A stretch of 58,994 nt of DNA. Source: Hallerella porci (GTDB taxonomy: Bacteria > Fibrobacterota > Fibrobacteria > Fibrobacterales > Fibrobacteraceae). Shown here in pieces: positions 44,642 to 52,571 of this stretch. A program made the translations under genes and the position numbers. The DNA lies in contig NZ_QGHD01000013.1 of assembly GCF_003148885.1 (NCBI RefSeq), positions 1-58,994 on the forward strand, in the 5' to 3' direction. Every line of letters starts with the position of its first letter. The stretch's first letter is position 1. Under the pieces are notes generated by a model that was given only the letters and a program-made list of their open reading frames with translations, ran no database searches and was not told the DNA's origin.

Positions 44642-45664
44642 TTGTTCGGACTATTTTCTTGTGATATAGGTGTTGATCTTGGCACAGCGAATACCTTGGT
44701 TCATGTAGCAGGACAAGGTATTGTCATCAATGAGCCGACAGTTGTCGCTATGGATCGTAAAAATGACCGTGTTACCGCTATCGGTAGCGAAGCGAAAAAA
44801 ATGCTCGGTCGTACTCCGGGAGCAAACGTCGCAATTCGCCCGATGAAAGACGGCGTGATTGCAGATTTCCAGTTGGTGGAAATTCTCCTTTCGACATTCA
44901 TTAAGCGGGTGCAGAAGTATCCGCTGTTCTTAGTGAAACCGCGTGTAGTTATCGGTGTTCCTTCGGGCATTACCGAAGTGGAAAAGCGCGCGGTGACCGA
45001 TGCGGCTCGGATGGCGGGCGCAAAAGAAGTGCATTTGGTGCACGAACCGATGGCGGCTGCTATCGGCATGGGAATCCCTGTTGAAGGTCCTGCGGGCAAT
45101 ATGATTGTCGATATTGGCGGTGGTACGTCGGATATCGCAGTGATTGCTTTGAACGGAATTGTTTGCAATGCGTCGGTTCGCGTCGGCGGTGATGAAATGG
45201 ACGAAGCGATTGTGAACTATCTGCGGAAGACTTACAACTTGGTCGTCGGCGAAAGCACTGCAGAACAAATTAAGTGGCAAATCGGTTCGGCGTTCCCGCT
45301 CGAAGAAGAATTGACGATGGACGTGAAAGGCGGCGATGTGATGGCAGGCCTTCCGCGGACGATGACGATTACGAGTCAAGAAATTCGGGAAGCGTTGAAT
45401 GAACCGGTTACGGCAATTGTCGATGCGGTGAAGCAAGCGCTTGCATTAACGCCTCCGGAACTTTTGGCAGATATTTTGGACCGTGGCATTATTATGTCGG
45501 GCGGTGGCTCAAAATTGCGCGGTTTAGACGCTCGTATTCGCAAGGAAACCGGTCTTTCGGTGAATGTTATCGATGCCCCGCTGCTTTGTGTGTGCAAGGG
45601 CGCTGCGCGCATTCTCGAAGATTTGGACAAGTATCGTCCGGTTTTGATTTCTTCGATGGTGTAA
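44642..45664 (+). CDS. mreB: Rod-shape actin-like protein MreB
   Basis: 340 residues from a TTG start at 44642, picked because AAGGA lies about 7 nt upstream. Actin-fold motifs: phosphate 1 DIGVDLGTANTLVHV, connect 1 'KRAVTDAARMAGAKEVHLVHEPMAAAIG', phosphate 2 NMIVDIGGGTSDIAVIAL and the adenosine loop IIMSGGGSKLRGLDARI. It polymerises under the inner membrane and guides cell-wall elongation. The first residues (MFGLFSCD) form the short amphipathic membrane anchor. First gene of mreB-mreC-mreD-mrdA-mrdB. Confidence 0.97.
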   Translation: MFGLFSCDIGVDLGTANTLVHVAGQGIVINEPTVVAMDRKNDRVTAIGSEAKKMLGRTPGANVAIRPMKDGVIADFQLVEILLSTFIKRVQKYPLFLVKPRVVIGVPSGITEVEKRAVTDAARMAGAKEVHLVHEPMAAAIGMGIPVEGPAGNMIVDIGGGTSDIAVIALNGIVCNASVRVGGDEMDEAIVNYLRKTYNLVVGESTAEQIKWQIGSAFPLEEELTMDVKGGDVMAGLPRTMTITSQEIREALNEPVTAIVDAVKQALALTPPELLADILDRGIIMSGGGSKLRGLDARIRKETGLSVNVIDAPLLCVCKGAARILEDLDKYRPVLISSMV

Positions 45665-45673
45665 TTGTAATCC

Positions 45674-46510
45674 ATGCAGCTTCTCCGCTTTTTGGGTAGC
45701 ATTCTCTGCAAAGGGCACGGGCTGGTTCTTTTCTTGATTTTGCTTTTGGTGGGCATTAGCATTCGCCATTTGGAAAAAGACGGAAAAGAAACCTTAATCG
45801 CCGGTGCTCTTTCGTCGATTTATTATCCAGCACAGCTAGTCGTCTCTTCGGTTAACCGAATTCATTCTGTTACATACGAAAACGATAGTTTAAAGCGAGA
45901 AAATGCGCGGCTTAAATTAGAACGCGATAATTTGCGGGAAGGTTTGGAAGAAGCAAACCGTTTGCGGGAACTGGTTCATTTTGACAATGTTTGGGAATAT
46001 CCGATTGTCACTGCCCGCGTCATCGGACAAAATCCGGGGAGATTTTTAACGACTTTCGTGGTGAACCGCGGAACGGATCACGGCATCGAAGTGGATTTGC
46101 CTGTGTTTACAACGCAGGGACTTGTCGGGCGCATTTCGGCGGTTTCGCGGAGTCATTCGAAGGTGCAACTTTTACCGGATCCTTCTTTACACGTTTCCAT
46201 TTTGGTGCAGCGGACTCGCGTCGTCGGCTTTTTGAACGGAGGGTCGGCAAATACTTTGCAAGCGTTTGTGCCTTCTTATACCGGCGTGCGCGAAGGCGAT
46301 ACTTTGGTGACTTCGGGCTTAGGCGGCATTTATCCGAAGGGAATTGGCGTGGGCATTGTGCGTTCGCTTGAAAAGGGCGATTTGGATGTGGTGACGAATA
46401 TCGAAGTGGCTCCCTTCCAAAAATTCACTCGACTCGAAGAAGTTTTCATTATGCAAAAACGCCCCGATTGGATTGTGCAGGAGATGTTGAAGAATGCTGA
46501 AGTTCATTAA
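45674..46510 (+). CDS. mreC: Rod-shape protein MreC
   Basis: 278 residues: one membrane helix (about 14-32, GLVLFLILLLVGISIRHL), a coiled coil (about 65-105, YENDSLKRENARLKLERD) and the periplasmic beta-domain (ARVIGQNPGRFLTTFVVNRG, 'VFTTQGLVGRISAVSRSHSKVQLL', 'TSGLGGIYPKGIGVGIV'). It bridges MreB/MreD with penicillin-binding protein 2. It begins 9 bp after mreB; mreD overlaps its last 17 nt. Confidence 0.95.
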   Translation: MQLLRFLGSILCKGHGLVLFLILLLVGISIRHLEKDGKETLIAGALSSIYYPAQLVVSSVNRIHSVTYENDSLKRENARLKLERDNLREGLEEANRLRELVHFDNVWEYPIVTARVIGQNPGRFLTTFVVNRGTDHGIEVDLPVFTTQGLVGRISAVSRSHSKVQLLPDPSLHVSILVQRTRVVGFLNGGSANTLQAFVPSYTGVREGDTLVTSGLGGIYPKGIGVGIVRSLEKGDLDVVTNIEVAPFQKFTRLEEVFIMQKRPDWIVQEMLKNAEVH

Positions 46511-46985
46511 ACATCTTTTGTTCTTTGTCATCGCAATTGTTTTGCAGACGACGCTTGCGTCGTGGATTGGCATTTATGGGCAAGAGCCGGATTTCGTTTT
46601 GATTTTCATCGTGGTGATGGCACTTTCGCACGGACCCGTTTCGGGAATGCTTTGGGGATTTTTTGCGGGATTTTCGGAAGATATTTTTGCAACGGTCGAT
46701 TGGCTTGGCGCGCAGACATTAGCGTTTACTTGCGTCGGATTTGGCGTGGGACAGTTGGAAGAAAAATTTTTGCGGCTCAATTTAGCGACGAAGGTAACCT
46801 TACTCGGGCTTGCCTTTATGCTGAATGATTTGATTTATTACATCGCTATCGGCGTGGAACGGGAAAAAGTGCTTCCGCTATTTTTAGGACATACTTTGCC
46901 CGAATGTTTTTATACGCTGCTCTTTGGCGTGATTTGCTTTTTGCTGTTAAATCGTTTTGACCGCGTGACGCATCGCAATGTCTAA
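46494..46985 (+). CDS. mreD: Rod-shape protein MreD
   Basis: 163 residues with about five membrane helices. 'QTTLASWIGIYGQEPDFVLIFIVVMAL' and the 'PVSGMLWGFFAGFSEDIFATVDWLG' segment fit MreD. It belongs to the elongation complex in the inner membrane. It overlaps mreC by 17 nt and the next gene by 8 nt, so translation is coupled along the operon. Confidence 0.9.
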   Translation: MLKFIKHLLFFVIAIVLQTTLASWIGIYGQEPDFVLIFIVVMALSHGPVSGMLWGFFAGFSEDIFATVDWLGAQTLAFTCVGFGVGQLEEKFLRLNLATKVTLLGLAFMLNDLIYYIAIGVEREKVLPLFLGHTLPECFYTLLFGVICFLLLNRFDRVTHRNV

Positions 46986-48837
46986 GAAGACTTTGACTGA
47001 ATTGCCCAATCGCAATATAAAATCGCTTGCTTTTATGTTGCTTGTGGCGGGCGTATTTTTATGTCTTTCTATTCGATTATTTTATTTGCAATCGGTGCAA
47101 TACGAAGCGAATATTCAAAGCGCTGACGAAAACCGTTTGCGCCGCATCGTGCTTACGGCAGAACGCGGACTCATTTACGATCGCAACGGAACTCTTCTTG
47201 TGGGAAATCGTCCGTCTTATCAAATCGTCATCTTGCCGGGCGAAATTCGCAAAATGAAAGCGGAGAAAAAAGAAGCGCTTTTTAAGAAACTCATTCATGT
47301 GAAAGATTCGCAAGGCGAAGCGCTTTTTGATTCGGCAGTCGTCGATACGATGTTTCAGCGGAGCGGTTGGAAGTCGCACGGAACTCTTCGCATTTTGGAA
47401 GACGCTTCGGAAGAACAAGTTTCGATTATGCAGGAACGCTCGGGAGAATTTCCGGGGGTGACGACAGTCGTCGAATCGAGGCGGTCGTATCCTTATGGAA
47501 CATTGGCGGCGCATTTGCTCGGTTATACGGGAGAAATTTCGGACGAACAATTACTCCTTCCCGAATATGCGGGATATTCTTCGGGCGATCGCGTTGGGCA
47601 GAAAGGATTAGAAAAACAATACGACGGCGAATTCCGCGGCGAAGACGGCGTCAAATATGTGGAAGTCGATGCCTACGGACGTCAAGTTCGCAATATCGAA
47701 GGCATGCAAAATGTGCCATCGGTTCCGGGCTACGGGATGATTACGACGATTGATTTGGATATTCAAAAAGTCGCCGAAGAAGCGCTCCCCGATTCGGTGC
47801 GCGGGGCTGTCGTTGCAATCGATCCGCGGAATGGAGAAATTCTCGCGATGGTTTCGTCGCCAAGACTTGACCCGAATATTTTTTCGCTTAAACGCCGCGA
47901 ACGCAATAAAGGCTGGGCAAAAGTTGCGCTCGATTCAACGCGTCCGTTGATGAACCGCGCTGTCGCGGGAGTTTATCCGCCGGCATCGGTTTTTAAATTG
48001 GTGACATCGGGAGCGGGGCTTGAAAATCGTTTGGTCACGGGAACGACTTATATGCAGAAACCGTGTACGGGCGGTTACACATTCGGAGCGCGCTATCAAA
48101 AATGCTGGGGCACTCACGGCAATTTGAATTTGGTGAATGCTTTACGGCTTTCGTGCGATGTTTATTTTTATCAGTTGGGCTTAATGCTTGGAATGGAACG
48201 CATCAATGAATTCGGTTACCGTTTTGGGCTCGGGCATAAACTCGGAATTGATATTCCCGGAGAAAAGCAAGGATGGCTCCCCGATTCGATTTCGTTTAAT
48301 GAACGCAATAAGCGGAGCGGTTGGCGTTGGGCGCGCGGTTTGATTTTGAATTTAGCGATTGGGCAAGGACAGCTAGTGACGCCGCTTCAAGAAGCGGTTC
48401 TCGCAGGCTCGATTGCGACAGGGAAAGGCGTTTATCGTCCGCATTTGATGAAAGAGCTCCGCGATGTCAACGGCAATTTAGTCGGACGTTATATTCCAGA
48501 GAAAATTTTTGAAGGCAATATGAGCGAATCCACTCATCGCGCCCTTTTAGCGGGAATGGATTCGGTGGTCAATCACCCGGGTGGAACAGGAAAACGGGCT
48601 GCGATTCCGGGCATTCGCGTCGGCGGAAAATCGGGCTCGGGCGAATGGAAAAAAGGCGAAAAAACACATGCATGGTTTGTCGCAGTTGCTCCGTTAGAAA
48701 ATCCGGAAATTGCGGTTGCGGTGATTCAAGAAGCGCAAGGCGGCGGAGGCTCGAAATCGGCTCCGGTATGTCGCCGTGTGATGGAAGCATACTTTGAAAA
48801 AATGCACAAGAAAGATTCGACGGAGGTAAAAAAATGA
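46978..48837 (+). CDS. mrdA: Penicillin-binding protein 2
   Basis: 619 residues. Membrane anchor at about 17-35, PBP dimerisation domain, then the transpeptidase domain with Ser337 in PPASVFKLV (SxxK, Lys340), the S-x-N position as SCD in 'LRLSCDVYFYQLG', and K-S-G in GGKSGSGEWKKGEKTHAWF. It cross-links peptidoglycan during side-wall growth and works with RodA. SCD in place of S-x-N is the normal PBP2 variant. The stop overlaps the rodA start (ATGA). Confidence 0.95.
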   Translation: MSKKTLTELPNRNIKSLAFMLLVAGVFLCLSIRLFYLQSVQYEANIQSADENRLRRIVLTAERGLIYDRNGTLLVGNRPSYQIVILPGEIRKMKAEKKEALFKKLIHVKDSQGEALFDSAVVDTMFQRSGWKSHGTLRILEDASEEQVSIMQERSGEFPGVTTVVESRRSYPYGTLAAHLLGYTGEISDEQLLLPEYAGYSSGDRVGQKGLEKQYDGEFRGEDGVKYVEVDAYGRQVRNIEGMQNVPSVPGYGMITTIDLDIQKVAEEALPDSVRGAVVAIDPRNGEILAMVSSPRLDPNIFSLKRRERNKGWAKVALDSTRPLMNRAVAGVYPPASVFKLVTSGAGLENRLVTGTTYMQKPCTGGYTFGARYQKCWGTHGNLNLVNALRLSCDVYFYQLGLMLGMERINEFGYRFGLGHKLGIDIPGEKQGWLPDSISFNERNKRSGWRWARGLILNLAIGQGQLVTPLQEAVLAGSIATGKGVYRPHLMKELRDVNGNLVGRYIPEKIFEGNMSESTHRALLAGMDSVVNHPGGTGKRAAIPGIRVGGKSGSGEWKKGEKTHAWFVAVAPLENPEIAVAVIQEAQGGGGSKSAPVCRRVMEAYFEKMHKKDSTEVKK

Positions 48838-50105
48838 GAGGCTCCGGACGTTTTCTAAATAGCAAAATGAAAATCGATTGGCTGTTTTTGGTCCTCGTTT
48901 TCGTGCTCACTTGCATTGGGATTTCTCTCGTTTATTCGGCGACGGTAAATTCTGAACCGATTTGGCATACGTCGCGGTGGTTTCGTCAGATTATTTATTT
49001 CTTTGGCGGATGTGCGTTAGCGACTTTGTTTGCGGTTGTCCGCATTGATTATTGGCAGCGGCTTGCGTTTCCGCTTTATTTTTTAACGATTGCGGCGCTT
49101 GCGTTTGTTGCCCTCGGCGGCGGGGATGCGGCAAAGGGAGCGGGACGTTGGATCGATTTTGGATTTATTAAAATTCAGCCTTCGGAATTTGCGAAAATCA
49201 GTTTTTTAATCGCAATGTCCAAGTGGCTTTCGACTCATCGGGTGAATCTTTTACAACCGAAGACTTTTGTAATGCCTGCTGTGATTTTTATCGTTCCCTT
49301 TGCGCTCGTTTTAAAGCAACCGGATTTGAGTACGGCGCTTGTGTTTACCGCGGTGACGATTGTGGGATTTTATTGGGCGGGATTAACGGTTTTGGATTTG
49401 TGCCTGCTTTTAAGTCCGGGCGCATCCATTATTCTTTCGTATCCGCATATTCCATATTCGCAAGTGCTTTGGGGAGTTTTGCTCTGCGTTGTTTTCTTGG
49501 TTTTACTCTTCCGCAAGATGCCGAAGAAATTTGTGATTTTCATTTTGACTTTGAATATTGTCTGCGGTTACGCGAGTACGATGGCGTGGAATTCTTTGGA
49601 GCCGCATCAACGTGACCGCGTGATGACTTTCGTCGATCCGATGCGCGATCCGCGAGGCGCGGGCTATCAAGTGATTCAATCCGAAGTCGCAATCGGAAGC
49701 GGCGGACTTTTTGGAAAAGGCTTTGGAGAAGGTTCTCAGACAAATCTCGCATTCTTGCCCGAAGAACATACGGACTTTATTTTCAGCGTTCTCGGGGAGC
49801 AATTTGGCTTCGTCGGTTGCGTGGGAATTTTGATCTTGTATTTCGCCTTCTTATGGCGAGCGATGTCTATTTGCCGATTGCATCTCGATCCGTTTGTGAA
49901 TCATATCGTTTCGGGTGCGTGTACGATTTTCTTCTTCCATATTACGGTGAATATTTCGATGACGCTTGGACTTATGCCGGTGACAGGGCTTCCGTTACCC
50001 TTCCTCTCTTACGGCGGATCGTTTATGCTCACCTGTATGATGCTCGTCGGGCTGCTAGTGAATATGCGATATCAAGGCAGTCAGTTGGAAAGCAACTACA
50101 ATTAA
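48834..50105 (+). CDS. mrdB: RodA peptidoglycan glycosyltransferase (SEDS)
   Basis: 423 residues with about ten membrane helices. SEDS signatures: 'RWIDFGFIKIQPSEFAKISFLIAMSKWL', 'VLKQPDLSTALVFTAVTIV', 'ESEVAIGSGGLFGKGFGEGSQT' region (reads QSEVAIGSGGLFGKGFGEGSQ), 'LPEEHTDFIFSVLGEQFG' and the late 'GLPLPFLSYGGSFML'. It polymerises glycan strands with PBP2. The ATG at 48834 has GGAGG 7 nt upstream and overlaps the mrdA stop by 4 nt. Last gene of the rod operon; the 42-bp repeat array begins 85 bp later. Confidence 0.95.
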   Translation: MRGSGRFLNSKMKIDWLFLVLVFVLTCIGISLVYSATVNSEPIWHTSRWFRQIIYFFGGCALATLFAVVRIDYWQRLAFPLYFLTIAALAFVALGGGDAAKGAGRWIDFGFIKIQPSEFAKISFLIAMSKWLSTHRVNLLQPKTFVMPAVIFIVPFALVLKQPDLSTALVFTAVTIVGFYWAGLTVLDLCLLLSPGASIILSYPHIPYSQVLWGVLLCVVFLVLLFRKMPKKFVIFILTLNIVCGYASTMAWNSLEPHQRDRVMTFVDPMRDPRGAGYQVIQSEVAIGSGGLFGKGFGEGSQTNLAFLPEEHTDFIFSVLGEQFGFVGCVGILILYFAFLWRAMSICRLHLDPFVNHIVSGACTIFFFHITVNISMTLGLMPVTGLPLPFLSYGGSFMLTCMMLVGLLVNMRYQGSQLESNYN

Positions 50106-50190
50106 ATGAGGAATTAGGAATTATCTACAAGGCGAGCGTTGCAAAATTTGCCCGTTTGAAAATTTTTAGGCAAATCTAGAAGCTAGGAAC

Positions 50191-50812
50191 TCATCTCCAG
50201 AAATCCGGTGAACAAATTTCCCCCGGGAAATGTCATTTCCAGAAATCCGGTGAACAAATTTCCCCTAGGAAATCTCATCTCCAGAAATTCGGTGAACAAA
50301 TTTCCCCTGGGAAATGTCATTTCCAAAAATCCGGCGAACAAATTCCCCCCGGGAAGTGTCATTTCCAGAAATTCAGCGGACACATTTCCCCTGGGAAATG
50401 TCATCTCCAGAAATTCAGCGGACAAATTTCCCCTGGGAAATGTCATCTCCAGAAATTCGGCGGACATATTTCCTCCGGGAAATTTCATTTCCAGAAATTC
50501 AGCGGACACATTTCCCCCGGGAAATGTTATTTCCAAAAATCCGGTGAACATATTTCCCCCGGGAAGTGTCATCTCCAGAAATTCAGCGGACACATTTCCC
50601 CCGGGAAGTGTCATCTCCAGAAATTCAGCGGACAAATTTCCCCTGGGAAATGTTATTTCCAAAAATCCGGTGAACAAATTTCCCCTGGGAAATGTTATTT
50701 CCAAAAATCCGGTGAACATATTTCCCCTGGGAAATGTTATTTCCAAAAATCCGGTGAACATATTTCCCCTGGGAAATGTCATCTCCAGAAATTCAGCGAA
50801 CAAATTTCCCGC
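50191..50812. repeat. 42-bp tandem repeat array, about 15 copies
   Basis: About 14.8 copies of a 42-bp unit, which runs TCATTTCCAGAAATCCGGTG then AACAAATTTCCCCCGGGAAA and TG. Copies differ at a few fixed places (T/C, CCGGT/TTCAG, CCC/CTG, AAATG/AAGTG). Each unit holds ATTTCCC-CC-GGGAAAT, and across unit borders GGAAATG-T-CATTTCC, so one arm can pair forwards or backwards. Because 42 is a multiple of 3 and the unit has no stop in one frame per strand, both strands stay open for about 200 codons; neither has a ribosome site, so I do not call a gene. No spacers are present, so it is not CRISPR. Confidence 0.9.
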
Positions 50813-50843
50813 AGGGGGTTGAGAACTTAGAACTGAGAACTTT

Positions 50844-50892
50844 GATCTTAGAAATTCTAAGCTCTAAAATCTAAGTTCTAAGATCTTTCTTT
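50844..50892. terminator. Alternative hairpins after the repeat array
   Basis: GATCTTAGAA (50844-50853) pairs with TTCTAAGATC (50876-50885), followed by TTTCTTT. A competing stem uses CTTAGAA (50847-50853) and TTCTAAG (50855-50861). Short direct repeats of the type (T/G)AGAACT stand just before (50819-50840). It may end the rod-shape operon. Confidence 0.5.
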
Positions 50893-51027
50893 CCACTTTT
50901 TTCGCTTTTTCGTAAAATCTTCTTTACTTTTGGAAAATTTTTCCCGTTTCAAGCGTCTATAGATAAAGGAGGCATTTTGAAAAATTTTAAGCAGAAATGG
51001 TTTTGCTTAAAAATCATCGGAGAAAAA

Positions 51028-51738
51028 ATGAAACTTTGGAATGGCGTTTCGAAATTTTTATTTGGCGGCGAATGCTTGGGTTGTCAGCGGAGCGATTTGC
51101 CTCTCGATCCTTGGCTTTGCCCAAATTGTAAGCGGGAATTGAAGCGGCTTGCGAAGTCGCCGCGGCGACCGAATCCGGATGTGCTTTGCTTGTATGCGAT
51201 GACGCCGCTCACGAAATCGCTTGTGCACGGACTCAAATATGGCAGCATGCCGGGACTCGCTTCGTATTTGGTGAAAATTGCGTTACAAGAAGAGGAATCT
51301 TCCGAAGTTTTGCGCGAATGGGGACGGAAACTCGCTTTTGTTCCGGTGCCTTTACATTCGGCGCGCATGCGGGAACGCGGATATAATCAGGCCGAAAAAT
51401 TGGCGCAGACGATTGCGCGGTGCTCGGGCGGGGTCGTGGCGAATGCATTAAAACGCAAAACTTTCCGCATTTCGCAGACGCAGCTTTCGCGGGAAGGGCG
51501 AGCGAGCAATGTCGCCGGAGCCTTTGAATGGAAAAAGAATTTTACATGGCCAGAATATCATGTGCCGGTTATCGTCGATGATGTTTTCACCACGGGCGCT
51601 ACGACGACCGCTTGCTTGTATGCGTTTGAAAAAAGGAAAATGGGCGGAGCTGCAAAAGTTTGCACATTGCTTCGCGAAGAAAGTGCGACGGCAAGAATCG
51701 ATTTTGCCGCGGACAATGCGATGGAATGGAATGTATAA
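51028..51738 (+). CDS. comF: ComF-family phosphoribosyltransferase-like protein
   Basis: 236 residues from the ATG at 51028, with GGAG 5 nt upstream; a TTG at 50977 behind AAGGAGG is an in-frame alternative that would add 17 residues. The N-terminal zinc-finger-like CLGC...CPNC (Cys16, 19, 31, 34) and the C-terminal PRPP loop VIVDDVFTTGATTTACL are the ComF/GntX signature, with 'VPLHSARMRERGYNQAEKLAQ' between. ComF is needed for DNA uptake by competent cells in several bacteria; its reaction is unclear. No other competence gene is nearby. Confidence 0.87.
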   Translation: MKLWNGVSKFLFGGECLGCQRSDLPLDPWLCPNCKRELKRLAKSPRRPNPDVLCLYAMTPLTKSLVHGLKYGSMPGLASYLVKIALQEEESSEVLREWGRKLAFVPVPLHSARMRERGYNQAEKLAQTIARCSGGVVANALKRKTFRISQTQLSREGRASNVAGAFEWKKNFTWPEYHVPVIVDDVFTTGATTTACLYAFEKRKMGGAAKVCTLLREESATARIDFAADNAMEWNV

Positions 51739-51764
51739 ATCGCTGAATTTGTATTTTCTTTTCT

Positions 51765-52148
51765 ATGAAAATAGAACACATCGCTTTATACGTGAATGAT
51801 TTGGAAAAGGCGCGCGAATTTTTCGTCAAATATTTTGATGCCAAAGCGAACGCGCTTTATCACAATCCGAAAACAAATTTCCGCTCTTACTTTTTGCGCT
51901 TTGAATCGGGCGCACGCTTAGAAATTATGACGAAGCCAGAATTATGCGATGCCGAAAAACAAATCAATCGCACCGGTTTCATTCATTTAGCGTTTAGCGT
52001 CGGAAGTCAAAGCAAAGTGGATGCGCTCACGCAAAAATTGAAAGACGACGGCTACGAAGTTTTAAGCGGTCCGCGTATTACCGGCGATGGCTATTATGAA
52101 AGGTGCGTCCGCGCTTTTGAAGAAAATCAAATTGAAATTACGGTGTAA
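51765..52148 (+). CDS. VOC-fold (glyoxalase/bleomycin-resistance-like) protein
   Basis: 127 residues of the vicinal-oxygen-chelate fold: IEHIALYVNDLEKAREFF (metal His), SGARLEIMTKPEL (Glu), 'GFIHLAFSVGSQSKVDALTQKL' (His) and EENQIEITV (Glu). All four metal ligands of the lactoylglutathione-lyase type are present, so it is probably an active metal enzyme on an unknown small substrate. No Shine-Dalgarno; TATTTT (51752-51757) lies 7 nt before the ATG. Confidence 0.8.
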   Translation: MKIEHIALYVNDLEKAREFFVKYFDAKANALYHNPKTNFRSYFLRFESGARLEIMTKPELCDAEKQINRTGFIHLAFSVGSQSKVDALTQKLKDDGYEVLSGPRITGDGYYERCVRAFEENQIEITV

Positions 52149-52212
52149 AAGAAATACGCTTGTGAAAAATCATCGCCGAGGAAAAGTTCAAAATAAAAAG
52201 CTTTAAAACAAA

Positions 52213-52235
52213 AAAGTTCCGCAGAACGGAACTTT
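52213..52235 (-). terminator. Terminator of the tRNA-Ser gene
   Basis: AAAGTTCCG/CGGAACTTT, a perfect 9-bp stem with a 5-nt loop. Read on the minus strand it is followed by a T run (TTTTTTG), and it starts 3 nt after the tRNA's 3' end. Confidence 0.85.
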
Positions 52236-52237
52236 CG

Positions 52238-52318
52238 CGGAAGAAGAGGGACTCGAACCCCCAAGCCTGACGGCGGCGGTTTTCAAGACCGCTGACTTAC
52301 CAATTAGCCTATTCTTCC
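52238..52318 (-). tRNA. tRNA-Ser (anticodon UGA)
   Basis: The minus strand folds into a cloverleaf: acceptor GGAAGAA/TTCTTCC with discriminator G, D stem GGCT/AGTC, anticodon stem GCGGT/ACCGC with loop CTTGAAA (anticodon TGA), T arm GGGGG-TTCGAGT-CCCTC. The variable arm is 13 nt with a 3-bp stem (GCC-GTCA-GGC), marking a class II tRNA; the whole gene is a compact 81 nt. No CCA is encoded. Confidence 0.93.
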
Positions 52319-52326
52319 GGGTAAAA

Positions 52327-52355
52327 CAAAAGCCCTAGAAGTTTCAGGGCTTTTG
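52327..52355 (-). terminator. Terminator of the tRNA-Phe gene
   Basis: CAAAAGCCCT/AGGGCTTTTG, a perfect 10-bp stem with a 9-nt loop, 4 nt past the tRNA-Phe 3' end on the minus strand, followed by TTTTAC. The stem is symmetric and could act in both directions. Confidence 0.8.
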
Positions 52356-52359
52356 TAAG

Positions 52360-52432
<73 letters not shown>

Positions 52433-52571
52433 ATTTCGCTGACCCCAATTTAGTATAAAACAAAAAGCTTGTCAAGGGTTTTTCTGTGTAAACCAAAATT
52501 TTATTGAAATTGTTCTCTTTTTGGGTAAATTTTGGGTAAAGGGTTTGATGGTGATTGGATTTGGAGAAAGA

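Noticed and set aside
50191-50812. CRISPR array
   Set aside because: Units abut directly with no spacers, and no cas genes are present.
50183-50822. Two overlapping open frames of about 200 codons, one per strand, made of 14-residue repeats (for example NKFPLGNVISKNPV)
   Set aside because: The 42-bp period guarantees an open frame once one unit lacks stops; starts are GTG/TTG without ribosome sites. Treated as a DNA repeat.
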